Shown in pieces: positions 40,225 to 49,058 of a stretch of DNA of 64,000 nt. The position numbers and the translations under genes were made by a program. This DNA comes from Micromonospora siamensis. Its GTDB lineage: Bacteria; Actinomycetota; Actinomycetes; Mycobacteriales; Micromonosporaceae. The first letter of the stretch is position 1. Each line of letters begins with the position of its first letter. Where the stretch lies: NCBI RefSeq assembly GCF_900090305.1, contig NZ_LT607751.1, positions 2,666,001-2,730,000 on the forward strand, read 5' to 3'. Below the pieces are notes generated by a model, which did no database searches, had not been told where the DNA came from, and saw only the letters and a list, made by a program, of their open reading frames with translations.

Positions 40225-43200
40225 TCACGCCTTGCGCAGCCAGAACGTCAACCCCAGGGCATCGTCCCGGAACGCCTCCGGCTGCTCCCACGTCGGCTCG
40301 CCGGCGGCGATGTCGGCGGCCAGCACCTCCTCGCCCACCAGGTCGCGGTGCTCCTGAAGGGCGAGCGCCGTCTCCTCGACGGTGGCCGCGTAACGCAGCA
40401 CGATCCGGTCGGTGACCTCCAGGCCGCTGCCCTTGCGCGCCTCCTGGACCAGCCGGATGGCGTCCCGCGCCACCCCGGCCCGGCGCAGCTCGGGCGTGAG
40501 GGCCAGGTCCAGGGCGAGCGTCGCGCCGCTGTCCGCGGCCACCGCCCAGCCCTCCCGGGGCGTCTCGGTGATGAACACGTCCTCCGGGGCGAGCGTCACG
40601 CTCTCACCGTCCGGCAGCACCAGGGTGGCGGTCCCGGAGCCGCGCAGCTCCGCCTTGAGCGCCGCCGGGTCGGCCGCCGCGACGGCCTTCGCCACCGCCT
40701 GCACGCCCTTGCCGAACCGCTTGCCCAGGCTGCGGAAGTTGGCCTTGGCCGTGGTGTCGACCAGCGACTCGCCGGCCGTGTCGACGGGCAGCACCGAACC
40801 GGTGTTCAGCTCCGCGGCGATCTCGGCCAGCAGCTCGGGGGAGAGGTCCGCGAAGCCGGGCGCCGAGGCCAGTGCCCGGGACAACGGCTGACGGGTCTTC
40901 ACCCCGGAGTCCGCCCGGGCCGCCCGGCCCAGCTCGACCAGCCGCCGGACCACGCCCATCTGCTCCGACAGGCGCGGGTCGACCAGCCGCTCGTCGGCGA
41001 CCGGGTAGTCCGCCAGGTGCACCGACTGCGGCGCGCCCGGGGTCACCGGCACCACCAGGAGCTGCCAGACCTGCTCGGTGATGAACGGCACGATCGGGGC
41101 CATCAGCAGGGTGACCGTGGACAGCGCCTCGTGCAGGGTGGCCAGCGCGGCCCGGTCGCCCCGCCAGAACCGGCGCCGGCTGCGCCGGACGTACCAGTTC
41201 GACATGTCGTCGATGAACCGCGCCAGCAGCCGGCCCGCCTCGTGCGTGTCGAAGCCCGCCAGCGCCGCGTCGACCTCACCGACCAGCGTGTTCAGCTCGG
41301 AGAGCAACCAACGGTCCAGCACCGGACGGTCCGCCGGCGCCGGGTCCGCCGCCGACGGCGTCCAGTTCGCGGTACGGCCGTACAGCGACTGGAAGGAGGC
41401 GGTGTTCCAGTAGGTCAGCAGCGTCTTGCGGACCACCTCCTGGAGCGCGTTGTGCCCGACCCGCCGCGCCGACCAGGGCGAACCCACGGCCGCCATGAAC
41501 CAGCGCACCGCGTCCGCGCCGTGCCGCTCCATCAGCGGGATCGGCTCCAGGATGTTGCCCAGGTGCTTGGACATCTTCCGGCCGTCCTCGGCCAGGATGT
41601 GGCCCAGGCAGACGACGTTCTCGTACGGCGACCGGTCGAACACCAGCGTGCCGACCGCCATCAGGGTGTAGAACCAGCCCCGGGTCTGGTCGATCGCCTC
41701 GGAGATGAACTGCGCCGGGTAGCGCCGCTCGAACAGCTCGGTGTTCTGGTAGGGGTAGCCGAACTGGGCGAACGGCATCGAACCCGAGTCGTACCAGGCG
41801 TCGATCACCTCGGGCACCCGGCGGGCGGTCTCGCCACACCGGCAGGCGAAGGTCACCTCGTCGATGTACGGGCGGTGCGGGTCCAGCTCCGACAGGTCGG
41901 TGCCGGTCAGCTCGCTCAGCTCGCCCAGCGAACCCACGCAGGTCAGGTGCCCCTCCGGGCAGCGCCAGATCGGCAGCGGGGTGCCCCAGTAGCGCTGCCG
42001 GGACAGCGCCCAGTCGACGTTGTTGTTCAGCCAGTCGCCGTAGCGGCCGTGCTTGACCGTCTCCGGGTGCCAGGTGGTCCGCTCGTTCTCCCGCAGCAGC
42101 GCGTCGCGGATCTCGGTGGTCCGCACGTACCACGAGGGCTGGGCGTAGTAGATCAACGCGGTGTGGCAGCGCCAGCAGTGCGGGTAGCTGTGCTCGTACG
42201 GCACGGAGCGGAACAGCAGGCCACGAGCCTGGAGATCGGCCACCAGCGGCGCGTCGGCGGCCTTGAAGAAGAGCCCGCCGACCAGCGGCAGGTCGGCGGA
42301 GAAGGTGCCGTCCGGGCGGACCGGGTTGACCATCGGCAGGCCGTACGCCCGGCAGCTGGCCAGGTCGTCGGCGCCGAACGCCGGCGCCTGGTGGACCAGG
42401 CCGGTGCCGCTGTCGGTGGTGACGTACGACGCCAGGATCACGATGTGCGCGTCCGGGACCTCGACCAGGTCGAACGGTGGGCGGTAGGTCCACCGCTCCA
42501 GCTCCCGGCCGGTGAAGCTCTCTCCGGTGGTCTTCCAGCCCTCGCCGAGCACCGCGTCGAAGAGCGCCTCGGCGACCACCAGCTGCTCGGTGCCGTCGGT
42601 GGCCACCACGTAGGTGACGTCCGGGTGCACCGCCACGGCGGTGTTCGACACCAGCGTCCACGGGGTGGTGGTCCACACCAGCAGGGCGGCGCGGCCGGCC
42701 AGCGGGCCGGAGGTGAGCGGGAAGCGGACGTACGCCGACGGGTCGACGTCGATCTCGTAGCCCTGGGCCAGCTCGTGGTCCGACAGGGCCGTCTGGTCCC
42801 GGGGGCACCAGGGGGCGACCCGGAAGTCCTCCACCAGCAGGCCCTTGTCGAAGATCTGCTTGAGCGACCACCACACCGACTGGATGTAGTCCGGGTCCAT
42901 GGTCCGGTAGGCGTCGTCCATGTCGACCCAGTAGCCCATGCGCTCGGTCAGCTCGGCGAACGCGTCGGTGTGCCGGGTGACCGACGCCCGGCAGCGGGCG
43001 TTGAACTCGGCGATGCCGTACGCCTCGATGTCCTGCTTGCCGGAGAAGCCGAGTTCCTTCTCCACGGCCAGCTCCACCGGCAGGCCGTGGCAGTCCCAGC
43101 CGGCCTTGCGGGCGACGTGGAAGCCCTTCATGGTCCGGTAGCGGGGGAAGACGTCCTTGAAGACGCGGGCCTCGATGTGGTGCGCGCCGGGCATCCCGTT

Positions 43201-43350
43201 CGCGGTCGGCGGGCCCTCGTAGAAGACCCACTCGGGCCGGCCCTGCGACTGGGCCAGGCTGCGACCGAAGATGTCCTGCTCGCGCCAGAAGCGCAGCACG
43301 TCATGATCCAGAGCGGGCAGGTCGACCTGGACGGGAACGGCGCTGTACAT
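40225..43350 (-). CDS. ileS: Isoleucyl-tRNA synthetase, eukaryotic-like (type 2)
   Basis: A 1041-residue class I synthetase charging tRNA-Ile. The HIGH equivalent is ANGMPGAHHIEARV near 50-65, WDCHGLPVE lies near 100, and the KMSKS equivalent GRKMSKHLGNI is near 590. An editing (CP1) domain with TTTPWTLVSNTAVAVHPD follows the HIGH region, and the C-terminal half carries the anticodon-binding fold. Cysteine clusters such as CHTAL and CRCGE suggest metal sites. ATG 43350 is chosen over ATG 43383 because GGAGGAATTG directly precedes it. This is the normal actinobacterial form, related to mupirocin-insensitive enzymes. I saw no T-box in the 130 bp upstream. Confidence 0.95.
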   Translation of the reverse strand: MYSAVPVQVDLPALDHDVLRFWREQDIFGRSLAQSQGRPEWVFYEGPPTANGMPGAHHIEARVFKDVFPRYRTMKGFHVARKAGWDCHGLPVELAVEKELGFSGKQDIEAYGIAEFNARCRASVTRHTDAFAELTERMGYWVDMDDAYRTMDPDYIQSVWWSLKQIFDKGLLVEDFRVAPWCPRDQTALSDHELAQGYEIDVDPSAYVRFPLTSGPLAGRAALLVWTTTPWTLVSNTAVAVHPDVTYVVATDGTEQLVVAEALFDAVLGEGWKTTGESFTGRELERWTYRPPFDLVEVPDAHIVILASYVTTDSGTGLVHQAPAFGADDLASCRAYGLPMVNPVRPDGTFSADLPLVGGLFFKAADAPLVADLQARGLLFRSVPYEHSYPHCWRCHTALIYYAQPSWYVRTTEIRDALLRENERTTWHPETVKHGRYGDWLNNNVDWALSRQRYWGTPLPIWRCPEGHLTCVGSLGELSELTGTDLSELDPHRPYIDEVTFACRCGETARRVPEVIDAWYDSGSMPFAQFGYPYQNTELFERRYPAQFISEAIDQTRGWFYTLMAVGTLVFDRSPYENVVCLGHILAEDGRKMSKHLGNILEPIPLMERHGADAVRWFMAAVGSPWSARRVGHNALQEVVRKTLLTYWNTASFQSLYGRTANWTPSAADPAPADRPVLDRWLLSELNTLVGEVDAALAGFDTHEAGRLLARFIDDMSNWYVRRSRRRFWRGDRAALATLHEALSTVTLLMAPIVPFITEQVWQLLVVPVTPGAPQSVHLADYPVADERLVDPRLSEQMGVVRRLVELGRAARADSGVKTRQPLSRALASAPGFADLSPELLAEIAAELNTGSVLPVDTAGESLVDTTAKANFRSLGKRFGKGVQAVAKAVAAADPAALKAELRGSGTATLVLPDGESVTLAPEDVFITETPREGWAVAADSGATLALDLALTPELRRAGVARDAIRLVQEARKGSGLEVTDRIVLRYAATVEETALALQEHRDLVGEEVLAADIAAGEPTWEQPEAFRDDALGLTFWLRKA

Positions 43351-43483
43351 CAATTCCTCCGTCGTGCTGGTGCTCGTCCCCATCTGGGCGTTGCACCCCG
43401 GAATGCTAGCGCAGCCGGCCGACCCGCCTCCGCGCGGCGAACGGCCGCCGACGGTTTCCCGCCGACGGCCGTCGACGGCCGGC

Positions 43484-43747
43484 TCAGGCCAGCGGCTTGC
43501 CGCGGCACATCCCTGCCGAACGCTCGACCTTCTCCGCCGGCATGGTGGCCGGGATCAGCGGGGTCCAGATCGGGCCCGGGGCGACCGCGTTGACCCGGAT
43601 GCCCTTCTCGGCGAGCCCCTCGCCGAGGCCCTTGGTGAGGGCGAGGATGCCCGCCTTGGTGGTGGCGTGGTCGAGCAGGTCCGGGGAGGGCTGGTAGCCC
43701 TGGATCGACGCCGTGCTGATGATCGTCGAGCCGGGTGCCAGGTGCGC
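43484..43747 (-). pseudogene. Short-chain dehydrogenase remnant, truncated at both ends
   Basis: The minus strand reads [19 protein letters not shown], then [38 protein letters not shown], and ends [20 protein letters not shown]. This is the central-to-late part of an SDR of the YhxC/general-stress type. The Rossmann half is missing, the last 40 residues of the family are gone, and the catalytic YxxxK tyrosine is H in DHATTK. It lies flush against the sigma gene's 3' end. Not functional as a dehydrogenase. Confidence 0.75.
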
Positions 43748-43768
43748 CCGTCCGTCCCCCGGGTCCGC

Positions 43769-44578
43769 TCAGGAGGTCAGCTGCCGGCGCAGCTTCGCCA
43801 GCGCCCGGGTGAGCAGCCGGGAGACGTGCATCTGGGACAGCCCCACCCGGGCGGCGATCTCCTGCTGGGTGAGGTTGCCGTGGAAACGTAGGGCGATGAT
43901 CCGCTGCTCGCGCTCACCGAGCGAGGCGATCGCCGGGGCCAGGGCCAGCCGCAGCTCCGCGAGGGCGAGTTCCTGGTCCTCGCCACCGATCAGGTCACCC
44001 AGCTCGGCCGGGCCGCCGCCGTCGCCGACGGGGGTGGACAGCGACACCGCGTTGTACGCGCGGGCCCCCTCCAGCCCTTCGAGCACCTCCTCCTCGGTGA
44101 GGTCGAGGTGGGTGGCGATGTCCGCGACGGTGGGGGACCGGCCCAGCGTGTGGGTGAGGGTCGCGTTCGCCTGGCTGATGGCCATCCGCCGCTCCTGGAG
44201 CCGGCGGGGCACCCGGATGTCCCAGGTGCGGTCGCGGAAGTGCCGCTTGATCTCACCGACGATGGTGGGGATGGCGTAGCTGGTGAAGTCGATCCCGCGG
44301 CTCGGATCGAACTTGTCGATCGCCTTGATCAGGCCGAGGGCGGCGATCTGCGTCAGGTCGTCGCCCGGCTCGCCGCGGCCTTGGTAGCGGCGGGCCAGGT
44401 GGTTGGCCAGGGGCAGCCAGGCCTCGATGGCCCGGGCCCGGACGTCCGGGCGGGACGGGTGGCCCTCGGGCAGCGCGGCGAAGGTGGCGAGGAGCCGGCT
44501 GGCCGGCGATTCGGCTCGCTGCTCCCGGTCGTGGGAGACGGTCGCCGCCCGGGTGGCGTCGGTGGGAATGGCGGTCAT
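43769..44578 (-). CDS. SigB/SigF-family RNA polymerase sigma factor
   Basis: A 269-residue stress or sporulation-type sigma factor of group 3. Region 2 contains GDDLTQIAALGLIKAIDKFDPSRG and FTSYAIPTIVGEIKRHFRD, region 3 VPRRLQERRMAISQANATL, and region 4 ALRFHGNLTQQEIAARVGLS plus QMHVSRLLTRAL. ATG 44578 has GCGGAGGAACCGC. No anti-sigma (RsbW) or antagonist gene adjoins it, so control lies elsewhere. GTTT-N15-GGGTAG before katE and GTTT-N16-GGGCAA before the GlsB-type gene, 13 kb away, fit its expected promoter type. Confidence 0.93.
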   Translation of the reverse strand: MTAIPTDATRAATVSHDREQRAESPASRLLATFAALPEGHPSRPDVRARAIEAWLPLANHLARRYQGRGEPGDDLTQIAALGLIKAIDKFDPSRGIDFTSYAIPTIVGEIKRHFRDRTWDIRVPRRLQERRMAISQANATLTHTLGRSPTVADIATHLDLTEEEVLEGLEGARAYNAVSLSTPVGDGGGPAELGDLIGGEDQELALAELRLALAPAIASLGEREQRIIALRFHGNLTQQEIAARVGLSQMHVSRLLTRALAKLRRQLTS

Positions 44579-44762
44579 GCGGTTCCTCCGCTATGTCGTG
44601 CGCGGCGGAAGGTCGATCGCCTGGTCACGTGCCGACCTCCCGACACGGTGAGGTGTCGCGGGCACGTGGCTTGACCCAGACAAAAGCCTAGAGCCCCCAC
44701 CCGACCCTCGCCACCGGAAGCGGTCCGTGGCGGGTGGTCCGCGCGGCGTCCGGCGGGCCCGC

Positions 44763-44768
44763 CATGAT
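44763..44768 (+). promoter_or_regulatory. -10 element of a leaderless promoter (pdxY)
   Basis: CATGAT followed by 6 nt and GTG 44775. Confidence 0.4.
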
Positions 44769-44774
44769 GGGCGG

Positions 44775-45626
44775 GTGAAGATTCTGTCCATCCAGTCGTC
44801 CGTCGCGTACGGGCACGTCGGCAACTCGGCGGCCGTGTTCCCCCTCCAGCGGCTCGGGCACGAGGTGTGGCCGGTGCTGACGGTCCACTTCTCCAACCAC
44901 ACCGGCTACGGCGCGTGGCGCGGACCGCTGCTGGCGCCGGCCGACGTGGCCGAGGTGATCGCCGGCATCGCCGACCGTGGGGTGCTCGGCGACGCCGACG
45001 CGGTGCTCTCCGGCTACCAGGGGGACCCGGCGATGGGCGCGGTGATCCTCGACGCGGTGGCCCTGGTCAAGACGGCGAACCCGGACGCGGTCTACTGCTG
45101 CGACCCGGTGATGGGCGACGCCGGCCGGGGGATGTTCGTCCGGCCCGGGATCCCGGAGTTCCTGCGCGACACGGTGGTCCCGCGCGCCGACATCATCACC
45201 CCGAACCACTTCGAGCTGGACTTCCTCGCCGGCGGCACGACCAGCACCCTGGCCGAGGTACTGGCGGCCGTCGACGCGGTCCGCGCCACCGGGCCGCGGC
45301 ACGTGCTGGTCACCAGCGTGCTGCACGGCGACGTGCCGGAGGGCTCGCTGGAGGTGCTGGCCGTCTCGGACGAGGGCGCCTGGGCGGTGACCACGCCGCT
45401 GCTGCCGATCAGCCCGAACGGCGGGGGCGACGTCACGGCGGCGTTGTACCTGGCGCACCTGCGGACCACCGGGTCGCCCGCGACCGCGCTGGAACGCACC
45501 ATCGGCTCGGTCTTCGCCGTGCTCGAGGCGACCCTCGCGGCCGGCACCCGGGAGATCCAGCTGGTCGCGGCCCAGGACGCGATCGCGGCGCCGCCGGCCA
45601 GCTTCACCGCCCGCCGGGTGCGCTGA
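44775..45626 (+). CDS. pdxY: Pyridoxal kinase
   Basis: A 283-residue ribokinase-fold enzyme phosphorylating pyridoxal (and pyridoxine) to the active cofactor. It starts VKILSIQSSVAYGHVGNSAAVFP, characteristic of PdxY/PdxK, with the substrate-binding GYGAWRG and the anion-hole/catalytic region PLLPISPNGGGDVTAALY. The usual GTGD motif reads NGGGD here, D being the catalytic base. Length is normal. It is divergent from the sigma factor gene. Fits normal salvage of vitamin B6. Confidence 0.93.
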   Translation: MKILSIQSSVAYGHVGNSAAVFPLQRLGHEVWPVLTVHFSNHTGYGAWRGPLLAPADVAEVIAGIADRGVLGDADAVLSGYQGDPAMGAVILDAVALVKTANPDAVYCCDPVMGDAGRGMFVRPGIPEFLRDTVVPRADIITPNHFELDFLAGGTTSTLAEVLAAVDAVRATGPRHVLVTSVLHGDVPEGSLEVLAVSDEGAWAVTTPLLPISPNGGGDVTAALYLAHLRTTGSPATALERTIGSVFAVLEATLAAGTREIQLVAAQDAIAAPPASFTARRVR

Positions 45627-45656
45627 CGACCGACACCGCGAAACCACCGCGAAACA

Positions 45657-45685
45657 TTGACAGGTGACGTCGTGGCGGGCATGGT
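45657..45685 (+). promoter_or_regulatory. Probable promoter of the GH6 cellulase gene
   Basis: TTGACA (45657-45662), 17-bp spacer, CATGGT (45680-45685). The transcript would begin near 45692, right before the CebR-like box. Confidence 0.5.
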
Positions 45686-45695
45686 CGGAGATCTG

Positions 45696-45709
45696 CGGGA
45701 ACGCTCCCA
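45696..45709. promoter_or_regulatory. CebR-like operator before the cellulase gene
   Basis: CGGGAACGCTCCCA matches the CebR consensus TGGGAGCGCTCCCA at 12 of 14 positions. It lies just after the predicted transcription start and 35 bp before GTG 45745, so a LacI-type cellobiose-responsive repressor would block transcription. Confidence 0.65.
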
Positions 45710-45744
45710 CAGTCCGTCCCCTGTCTCTGACCAGGAGCAATGAC

Positions 45745-47004
45745 GTGGCCCTGACCCCATTGCGCCGGCGAGCCGTCACCGGTCTCGCCGCCGTCGCCGC
45801 GACGCTCGCCGCGGCCGTGCCCTTCTCCGCCGCGCCGGCCGGCGCGGCGATCCCCGACGGCACCACCTTCTACACCCCGCGCCCCGACCACGGCGCGGTC
45901 GAGCAGATCGCCGCGCTGACCGCCGCCGGGCGGCACGACCAGGCCGCCCAGCTGCGCACCATGATCCGCACGCCGCAGGCGGTCTGGGTGACCGGCGGCT
46001 CCGGCCACAAGCTGACCCAGTCGGTCAAGGCCGAGGTGCAGCGCGCCGCCGGCAAGAAGTCCGTGCCGGTCCTGGTGGCGTACAACATCCCGTTCCGCGA
46101 CTGCTCGCAGTACTCGGCCGGCGGCGCGACCTCGGTGGCCGAGTACGAAGCCTGGATCGACGCCTTCGCCGCCGGCATCGGCAACCACGAGGTCGCCGTC
46201 ATGCTGGAGCCGGACGGCCTGGGCATCATCCCCTGGTACACCACGATCAACGGCAACTCCGAGTGGTGCCAGCCGGCCGAGGCCGACCGGGCGACCGCCG
46301 CCGCCGACCGGTTCGCCATGCTGAACTACGCCGTCGACCAGTTGGCCGCGCTGCCGCGTACCAGCGTCTACCTCGACGGCACGCACAGCGCCTGGCTGGG
46401 CGTCGGCGACATCGCCGACCGGCTGGTCAAGGCGGGCGTGCGCAAGGCCGACGGGTTCTTCCTCAACGTCTCCAACTACGAGACCACCGAGCGGCAGCTG
46501 AAGTTCGGCAACTGGATCTCGAAGTGCGTCTGGTACGGCACCGAGGGCCCCGACTACGCACGCGGCCACTTCGACTGGTGCGCCAGCCAGTACTACCCGG
46601 CCGACCCGGCCGACTTCGGCACCTGGACCCGTACCGACGCCTGGTACGCCGAGAACGTCGGCGACGTCCCCGCCGACCGGCTCGCCCACTACGTGGTGGA
46701 CACCAGCCGCAACGGCCGGGGCCCGTGGACCGCGCCCGCCGGGGTGACCTGGCCGGACCCGCAGACCTGGTGCAACCCGCCGGACCGCGGCCTGGGCCTG
46801 CGGCCCACCACCGCCACCGGTGAGCCACTCGCCGACGCGTTCCTCTGGATCAAGACGCCCGGCCAGTCCGACGGGCAGTGCGACCGGGGCACCGGCACCG
46901 GTCACGACCCGGCCCGCGGCGGCATCGCCGACCCGGCCGCCGGCGCCTGGTTCCCCCAGCAGGCCCTGGAGCTGGTGCGCTTCGCCAACCCGCCGCTGCG
47001 CTGA
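45745..47004 (+). CDS. Secreted GH6 cellulase (endoglucanase/cellobiohydrolase)
   Basis: A 419-residue inverting cellulase. It has a signal peptide (LRRRAVTGLAAVAATLAAA, cleavage near AGAA-IPDG, about residue 37). The GH6 barrel shows PVLVAYNIPFRDCSQYSAGG, with the D that lowers pKa, and VMLEPDGLGIIP with the catalytic acid D. YLDGTHSAWLG follows, then FFLNVSNYETT and late DAFLWIKTPGQSDGQCDRG. No cellulose-binding module is attached. GTG 45745 has CAGGAG upstream. Expression likely responds to cellobiose through the CebR-like box. Confidence 0.93.
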   Translation: MALTPLRRRAVTGLAAVAATLAAAVPFSAAPAGAAIPDGTTFYTPRPDHGAVEQIAALTAAGRHDQAAQLRTMIRTPQAVWVTGGSGHKLTQSVKAEVQRAAGKKSVPVLVAYNIPFRDCSQYSAGGATSVAEYEAWIDAFAAGIGNHEVAVMLEPDGLGIIPWYTTINGNSEWCQPAEADRATAAADRFAMLNYAVDQLAALPRTSVYLDGTHSAWLGVGDIADRLVKAGVRKADGFFLNVSNYETTERQLKFGNWISKCVWYGTEGPDYARGHFDWCASQYYPADPADFGTWTRTDAWYAENVGDVPADRLAHYVVDTSRNGRGPWTAPAGVTWPDPQTWCNPPDRGLGLRPTTATGEPLADAFLWIKTPGQSDGQCDRGTGTGHDPARGGIADPAAGAWFPQQALELVRFANPPLR

Positions 47005-47017
47005 GCGACGCGGCACG

Positions 47018-47050
47018 ACCGGGGCGGCTCCCTGCCGGGGCCGCCCCGGT
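47018..47050. terminator. Terminator hairpin after the cellulase gene
   Basis: ACCGGGGCGGC (47018-47028) pairs perfectly with GCCGCCCCGGT (47040-47050) around an 11-nt loop. Confidence 0.7.
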
Positions 47051-47083
47051 CCACGTCCGGGCGCTTTTCCCCGATGCCGGCCA

Positions 47084-47113
47084 CAACCGAACCGGGCCCC
47101 GGGCCACTCCTAG
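47084..47113 (+). promoter_or_regulatory. Putative ECF autoregulatory promoter (first SigE-family pair)
   Basis: CAACCG (47084-47089), 20 bp, CTAG (47110-47113), 18 bp before TTG 47132. The same motif and exact spacing precede the second SigE-family gene at 63.2 kb. Confidence 0.5.
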
Positions 47114-47131
47114 TAAGGGTGGGAGGCCGGG

Positions 47132-47638
47132 TTGCGGAATGAACATGGGTACGTCGAGTACGTGCAGGCCCGGATGCGGTGGCTGCGCCAGTTGGCGTAC
47201 GGGCTGTGCGGGCAGTGGTCGGCCGCCGACGACCTGGTCCAGGAGTGCCTCGTCGCCCTCTACCGGCACTGGCACCGCGCCTCGGGCGCTGACTCCGTCG
47301 ACGGCTACGTCCGGGCGATGCTGGTGCACGCCTACCTGGCCGAGCGGGACCGGTCCTGGAGCCGCCGGGTCAGCCCGGTCGCCGAGGTGGTCGGGGTGCC
47401 GCCGGCGCCCCAGGTCGACGCGGAACACCGGGTGGACCTGCTGAACGCCCTGGCGCAGTTGTCCCGAGGGCAGCGCGCCGTGCTGGTCCTGCGGTACTGG
47501 GAGGACCTCGACGTCGCCCGGACCGCCGCGGCGCTCGGCTGCTCGACCGGGACGGTCAAGAGCCAGACCTCGTACGCCATCTCGGCGCTGCGCCGGCTGC
47601 TGCCGAACTACCAGCCGGGAGGGGCGGACACGCCGTGA
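47132..47638 (+). CDS. SigE-family ECF RNA polymerase sigma factor
   Basis: A 168-residue sigma factor. Region 2 reads YGLCGQWSAADDLVQECLVALYRHW, region 4 LARG-like QLSRGQRAVLVLRYWEDLDVART and GTVKSQTSYAISALRRLL. The SigE family (actinobacterial, short) is encoded with membrane partner proteins, and here the next gene overlaps the stop (GTGA). TTG 47132 has GGGAGG 6 nt upstream. An upstream motif shared with the sigma gene at 63.2 kb suggests a common promoter class. Confidence 0.93.
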   Translation: MRNEHGYVEYVQARMRWLRQLAYGLCGQWSAADDLVQECLVALYRHWHRASGADSVDGYVRAMLVHAYLAERDRSWSRRVSPVAEVVGVPPAPQVDAEHRVDLLNALAQLSRGQRAVLVLRYWEDLDVARTAAALGCSTGTVKSQTSYAISALRRLLPNYQPGGADTP

Positions 47639-48990
47639 AGGACCTCTTCGCCACGTTGCCGGACGAACCACCGCCGCTGCCGCCCGACTACCTCGACACC
47701 GTGCTCACCCGGGGCCGCCGCGCGGTCCGGCGCCGGCGGGTCGGCGTCGCCGCGGCCTGGGCGGTGCTGCTGCTCCTGGTCGCCGCCCTGCTGCCCGCCG
47801 TGCACCTGCCCGCCCAGCCGGCCGCCCGGTCGGCGCGGCCCAGCCTGCCGGACCACCTCGCCGACTACTCGCTGCTCACCAGCACCGTGGGCCGGGCCCC
47901 GGCCGGCCGGGCGATCGCCCTCTACGGCTACGGCAACGGGGAGACGGTCAACATGTTCCAGTCGCTGGTCGTCGGCGCCGACTCCGACACGTACCGGCGG
48001 GTCGACGCCATGGCGGAACGGAACCGGCCCTCGGCGCTGCTCTCCCCGGACGGCACCCGGGTGCTGCTCGGCGACGACCGCGGCCAGACCGGCGACCTGG
48101 TGCTGGTGGACCTGACCACCGGCGACCGCCGGTCGGTCCCGCTCGGCGAGCGGGCGGGCGTACGCCTGCTGGCCTGGTCGCCCGACGGCCGGCACGTCGC
48201 GTACAGCGCCGCGCCGCTGCGCCACACCGACGAGTTCGGCAGCGTCAACGTGGTCGAGGCGCAGGTGGCCCGCGGCGGCACGCTGCGGCTGCTGGACCTG
48301 GCGACGGGGCGCGACACCCCGGTGCCGGCCCTGCGGCCGGCCTGGACGGCGGCGTTCGCCCCGGACAGCCGACGGCTCGCCGTGCAGGTCGGCCAGGAGG
48401 CCCACCTGATCGACCTGACCGGCCGCGAGTACGCCCGGGTGCCCGTCCCGGCCGGGCGTGAGCTGGCCGCCGAGGTCGGCTGGTCGCCGGACGGCGCCTT
48501 CCTCGCCACCGTCCCGTGGCTCGGTGGTGGTCCGTCCAGCGGCGACACCAGCCACGGGAACTTCCTGTGGAAGGCGGGCGACGTGGAGTTTGTGCCGATC
48601 GCCGCCGGGACGCCGCCGACCAGGGTTCCCGACGTGGTGCAACTGCTCGGCTGGCGGGCGGCGGACAGCCTGGTGGCGGTGACGGTCGACGGCGGGGGTC
48701 GGGTGTCCCTGGTGGAGGTGCGGCTCGGCACCGGCACCCGCCGGACGTTGTCCCGCTTCGACACCGGCCACAGCTGCGAGCTGGGGACGCAGAGCTGCCA
48801 GGTGTTCGACCTGCACCTGGCAACCGGCCTGCTGCCGCAGCTCACCGTCCGCGACGCCGGTCGGCCGCGGCGTGGCCCGTGGCCGACGCCGCTGAGCGGG
48901 GGCGTGGGCGTGGTGCTGGCCGGCGCGGCGTACCTGCTGTGGCGCCGGACCGGGTGGCGGCCGGGACGCGGGCGCGGACCGGCGGCGTGA
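47635..48990 (+). CDS. Membrane-anchored beta-propeller partner of the ECF sigma factor
   Basis: A 451-residue protein. Residues 1-35 are cytoplasmic and acidic/proline-rich, a TM helix lies at 37-58, a long extracytoplasmic region (about 75-415) carries TolB/WD40-like blades (LLSPDGTRVLLGDDRG, LLAWSPDGRHVAYS, VGWSPDGAFLATVP), and a second TM lies near 420-438. GTG 47635 overlaps the sigma gene, so it is probably its anti-sigma or sensor partner, binding sigma with the short N-terminus. No classic zinc anti-sigma motif (HxxxCxxC) is present. Confidence 0.8.
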   Translation: MKDLFATLPDEPPPLPPDYLDTVLTRGRRAVRRRRVGVAAAWAVLLLLVAALLPAVHLPAQPAARSARPSLPDHLADYSLLTSTVGRAPAGRAIALYGYGNGETVNMFQSLVVGADSDTYRRVDAMAERNRPSALLSPDGTRVLLGDDRGQTGDLVLVDLTTGDRRSVPLGERAGVRLLAWSPDGRHVAYSAAPLRHTDEFGSVNVVEAQVARGGTLRLLDLATGRDTPVPALRPAWTAAFAPDSRRLAVQVGQEAHLIDLTGREYARVPVPAGRELAAEVGWSPDGAFLATVPWLGGGPSSGDTSHGNFLWKAGDVEFVPIAAGTPPTRVPDVVQLLGWRAADSLVAVTVDGGGRVSLVEVRLGTGTRRTLSRFDTGHSCELGTQSCQVFDLHLATGLLPQLTVRDAGRPRRGPWPTPLSGGVGVVLAGAAYLLWRRTGWRPGRGRGPAA

Positions 48991-49058
48991 GGGGCTGCCC
49001 GACGTCGGCGGTCCGGCTCGGGCGGAACGTCGGGTGCGCCAACGACCGGAGCAGGCGG

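Noticed and set aside
43467..43480. Perfect 14-bp palindrome GGCCGTCGACGGCC
   Set aside because: Made of repeated CGACGG units in a GC-rich gap; without a loop it cannot form a terminator hairpin and no promoter lies close enough to make it an operator.
43351..43483. T-box leader before ileS
   Set aside because: Actinobacterial ileS genes are sometimes under T-box control, but this 133-bp stretch has no T-box sequence and no specifier-loop structure I could recognise; a truncated SDR begins directly upstream.
40348..43593. 1081-codon plus-strand frame opposite ileS
   Set aside because: Complete antisense of ileS, low-complexity (R, Q, H, G, V) and with no motif; a shadow frame.
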